The position numbers and the translations under genes were made by a program. This document shows, one piece after another, positions 14,228-16,393 of a stretch of 16,393 nucleotides of DNA. The notes below the pieces were generated by a model. The model was not told the DNA's origin and ran no database searches. It worked only from the letters and a program-made list of their open reading frames with translations. The DNA is from Gallibacter sp963558965 (GTDB lineage: Bacteria > Bacillota > Clostridia > Peptostreptococcales > Anaerovoracaceae): assembly GCA_963558965.1 (NCBI GenBank), contig CAUWIT010000024.1, positions 1 through 16,393 of the forward strand, given 5' to 3'. Within the stretch, counting starts at the first letter, position 1. Every line of letters begins with the position of its first letter.

Positions 14228-14280
14228 ATGTACTCGCTTCCGTAGTAAAAAATCGGACGTCCTGACTTTGTTTTAAACAT
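14188..14280 (-). CDS. Short ORF (30 aa) overlapping the YunG-like remnant
   Basis: ATG 14280 is preceded by a usable ribosome site (GAGAGG, 7-8 bases upstream). It encodes MFKTKSGRPIFYYGSEYIWY and a few more residues, ending TAA after entering the YunG-like remnant in another frame. It looks like the start of a gene whose remainder was lost at the same junction that removed the YunG 5' end. No family was recognised. It may not be expressed as a functional product. Confidence 0.3.
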   Translation of the reverse strand: MFKTKSGRPIFYYGSEYIWYTICSVELFTR

Positions 14281-14346
14281 ATCGCTACCTCTCATTCTAA
14301 CCCTTTAAATTTCACACTATACTATTCAACCTTCAATTCATGAAAT

Positions 14347-15393
14347 TCAAGCTCTTATCAGCACTCTATTGCCACTTTTATTACCCCCATCTCTTTTGTT
14401 TTCGAAAAGTTCGTATGCTTCTTCGATTTTGTCAAGAGGGTAAGTGTATGTAATCAGCGGTTCTGTGTTGATTTTGCCTTCTGCAATCAGTCTCAGCGTT
14501 TCTTCGCAGTCGCAGCCGTCAACACCTCCTGTTTTGAATGTAAGATTTTTGCCGTACATATCCGGAAGTGGTAAGCTCTGTGCTTTGTCATAAAGTGCAA
14601 CCACTGTCACAATCCCATTAGGTCTTGCGCATTCCCATGCCAATCTGAATGTTGATTCTGCTCCTGCAACTTCGAGTACTCTGTCAGCTCCGCCATGGTC
14701 ACTATTAGCATCCACAAACTCTTTGCAATTTTCTGATGAAACAGTAAGTACATCAGGATAATGCTCATTGATAAAATTTACACGGTTTTCATCATTTTCG
14801 CATACGATAATTTTCTTTGGATTTTTCAGCATCGCACAAAGCAGCGTACAGATTCCTGTAGGTCCTGCTCCGATAATCAAAACAGTGTCATCTTCTGTGA
14901 TTTCAGAAATACGAGCTGCCCAGTATCCTGTTGCGAGTACATCGCCAACGAACAAAGCCTGTCTATCAGTAACTTCATCGGTAATTTTGTTTAGTCCCTG
15001 ATCGGCAAAAGGTACACGCACATATTCGGCCTGTACTCCATCTATGCGACATCCTAGAGCCCAACCACCATTTTTGTCCGTACAGTTGTTTACATATCCG
15101 TTCTGGCAGAAAAAGCATTCGCCGCAAAATGTCTCTACATTTACAGTCACTCTGTCTCCCGGTTTCACCTTTGTTACGGCACTTCCAACCTCTTCAACGA
15201 TTCCCACCATCTCATGACCGACAGTTATTCCGGGTACCGCACGAGGAACGCTGCCGTGTTTTATGTGCAGGTCGCTAGAGCAGATGCTTGCAAGAGTTAC
15301 TTTGACAATCGCATCACGCTCGTGCCTCAAAACCGGCTTTTCCTTTTCTTTTAATTCAAATTTTCCTTTTGAAACATATGTATAAGTCTTCAT
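14347..15393 (-). CDS. Zinc-dependent medium-chain alcohol dehydrogenase
   Basis: A 348-residue enzyme of the MDR alcohol/polyol dehydrogenase family. The likely catalytic zinc ligands are Cys38 (SICSSDLH) with His60-Glu61 (VGHE). The structural zinc site is Cys90, 93, 96 and 104. The nucleotide-binding loop is GAGPTG (175-180), and the strand after it (IIVCEND) has an acidic residue that favours NAD over NADP. It oxidises an alcohol or reduces an aldehyde/ketone in the cytoplasm; the substrate is not evident. ATG 15393 is chosen because GGGAG lies 6 bases upstream; the frame continues 14 codons further up without a site. It has its own promoter. No terminator hairpin was seen after it (14228-14346). 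Confidence 0.93.
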   Translation of the reverse strand: MKTYTYVSKGKFELKEKEKPVLRHERDAIVKVTLASICSSDLHIKHGSVPRAVPGITVGHEMVGIVEEVGSAVTKVKPGDRVTVNVETFCGECFFCQNGYVNNCTDKNGGWALGCRIDGVQAEYVRVPFADQGLNKITDEVTDRQALFVGDVLATGYWAARISEITEDDTVLIIGAGPTGICTLLCAMLKNPKKIIVCENDENRVNFINEHYPDVLTVSSENCKEFVDANSDHGGADRVLEVAGAESTFRLAWECARPNGIVTVVALYDKAQSLPLPDMYGKNLTFKTGGVDGCDCEETLRLIAEGKINTEPLITYTYPLDKIEEAYELFENKRDGGNKSGNRVLIRA

Positions 15394-15439
15394 TGTGTTC
15401 TCCCTTATCTGTTCTGATAATTTATTTTTTCCCACTTCT

Positions 15440-15467
15440 ATTTTAACAAAGTCATTGGCAATTACAA
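15440..15467 (-). promoter_or_regulatory. Alcohol dehydrogenase promoter
   Basis: Minus-strand TTGTAA (15462-15467), 16 bases, then TAAAAT (15440-15445), about 50 bases upstream of the start codon. Partial matches with acceptable spacing. Confidence 0.45.
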
Positions 15468-15497
15468 AATAAATCTATAAACTTTTTATCAATGCTA

Positions 15498-15869
15498 TTA
15501 TCCCATTTGAATATTAGCTACATAATCCGGAATAGACATGAAGGGCATATTTAAGTTTTTCGCTGTAATCTCTGAAATTTTTCCTTGTGTAGTCATTTCC
15601 TTTCCTGCTTGCTCTACTACATTCAACCATCGAGCAACAGTTTCGAAAATTTCCGGCTTTTTGCTTTTTAGTAGTTTGCCGCAATTACGGTAGATTTCAA
15701 GAGAAGGATTGCAACATGCAACCGCTGCACGAAGCACGTCAAAATTGTTTTCGCCAGGAAAACCACAATTTGAAATTACTACAAACTTTTGCGTTTTTGC
15801 TTTGGAATCATGCAAATCAAAATTTCCATTCTCCGCATTAATCTTGGGAGATTTCAAGGTTACCTTCAT
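15498..15869 (-). CDS. Flavodoxin-family (NADPH-FMN reductase-like) protein lacking its N-terminal half
   Basis: A 123-residue protein matching the second half of flavodoxin-fold reductases of the iron-sulfur-flavoprotein kind. It has the strand QKFVVISNCGFPGENNFDVL, then LEIYRNCGKLLKSK and the usual C-terminal helix GKISEITAKNLNMPFMS. Full members are about twice as long and begin with an FMN phosphate-binding loop (NGSPR type), which is absent. The first residues MKVTL look like the usual first strand of such proteins, and a strong AGGAGG precedes them. The gene therefore seems to have an in-frame internal deletion joining its true start to its second half, and FMN binding is probably lost. 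It lies 8 bases after the regulator/desulfoferrodoxin-like gene, with the ribosome site overlapping, so the two form one unit. Confidence 0.75.
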   Translation of the reverse strand: MKVTLKSPKINAENGNFDLHDSKAKTQKFVVISNCGFPGENNFDVLRAAVACCNPSLEIYRNCGKLLKSKKPEIFETVARWLNVVEQAGKEMTTQGKISEITAKNLNMPFMSIPDYVANIQMG

Positions 15870-15877
15870 CGTTCCTC

Positions 15878-16354
15878 CTAAATTCGTTTCTTAAACAATC
15901 CATGATGATTACAATGCCAATACAGCATTCCATGTCCTCGACTGAAAAAGCGCACTTCGATACTGCTTTCCGGGTAGAGCTTTACATACTCAAATCTTTC
16001 TCCGGTGCAGTACACCACAAACGAAATATAATGTTCTTTGGTCATTGGGTGTTGCATTGATATGAAAAATTCATCTTCGATTTTTTCGCATTTTATCTGA
16101 TGTTCCTCGTCGGCCTGCTCTGCCTCTAAAACTGGTAGTGTAATGCCGCAACACGAAATCATGGCTGATCCAGTAGAGTGGAAAATATTTCCACAAATAG
16201 GGCAGACATAAAGATTGGATTTCAAAATATTTGCTGATCGATTGGTATTAATGATTTGTTCTCCAGACAACAATTCTGGTATATATACCTGTAACACATT
16301 AGCTAAAGGCTCAATCAATGAAATATCGGGAAAGCCTTTTCCAGTTTCCCTTAG
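15878..16354 (-). pseudogene. XRE regulator remnant with C-terminal desulfoferrodoxin-like domain
   Basis: The open frame begins just after a TAA (16355-16357) with RETGKGFPDISLIEPLANVL, the end of an XRE-type helix-turn-helix. The first usable codon is TTG 16318 (146 residues from there). Then come a desulforedoxin-type iron site (CPIC at 39-42, Cys56-Cys57) and a superoxide-reductase-like domain. In that domain His73, His90 and His96 (QHPMTKEHY), Cys136 and His139 (CNHHG) match the five iron ligands. The recognition helix seems to continue in another frame (ISLTK at 16350-16364), so a frameshift probably separates it. The rest of the HTH is not visible before the window edge. Known relatives join XRE and desulfoferrodoxin domains, suggesting a redox-sensing regulator. 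The DNA-binding part is probably dead, while the iron domain could still be made. Confidence 0.72.
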
Positions 16355-16393
16355 TTAAAGATATGCCCCCTCATTATCAGTCTACTTTTCCAA

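Overview
The window is about 65% A+T. It shows strong AGGAGG-type ribosome sites, rho-independent terminators and anaerobe-type gene families, including a desulfoferrodoxin-like protein and oleate hydratase. It most resembles a chromosomal stretch from a low-GC anaerobic Firmicute (Clostridia, possibly a Lachnospiraceae-like gut or rumen organism). The genus is an inference and was not checked by any search. Nearly everything after base 1500 lies on the minus strand.

Left edge (1-1550): the 5' part of a tRNA-Val(UAC) on the minus strand, with a near-consensus promoter. It is followed by one plus-strand reading frame of about 1.15 kb, interrupted by three in-frame TAA codons. No frame change occurs across it, and a terminator follows it. 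The protein was not recognised.

Metabolic part (1548-5137, minus): a DUF2500 membrane protein with a LysE-type exporter, a complete oleate hydratase, and a TetR-type regulator immediately upstream of the hydratase.

Defence part (5214-13904, minus): a complete four-gene Wadjet system (jetA-jetB-jetC-jetD), a condensin-like complex plus TOPRIM nuclease known to act against plasmids. JetA is a kleisin-type subunit, JetB a small winged-helix subunit, JetC the SMC-like ATPase and JetD the nuclease subunit. The JetD active-site motifs look intact. The JetC Walker A has Glu where the invariant glycine before Lys is expected. Upstream lies a two-gene unit: a ComF-like phosphoribosyltransferase translationally coupled to a DprA/Smf-like protein with no C-terminal winged helix. 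Similar 52-53 bp terminator hairpins lie on both sides of this pair. Next comes a RelB/DinJ-type antitoxin with no toxin beside it.

Right edge (13967-16393, minus): an area of gene decay and redox genes. It holds a YunG-like protein that has lost its 5' end, an intact zinc alcohol dehydrogenase, a flavodoxin-family protein that seems to have lost its first half, and a regulator whose desulfoferrodoxin-like domain keeps its iron ligands while its HTH is broken.

The most interesting points are the DprA/phosphoribosyltransferase pair beside Wadjet, the odd JetC P-loop, the triple-TAA gene and the duplicated flanking hairpins.
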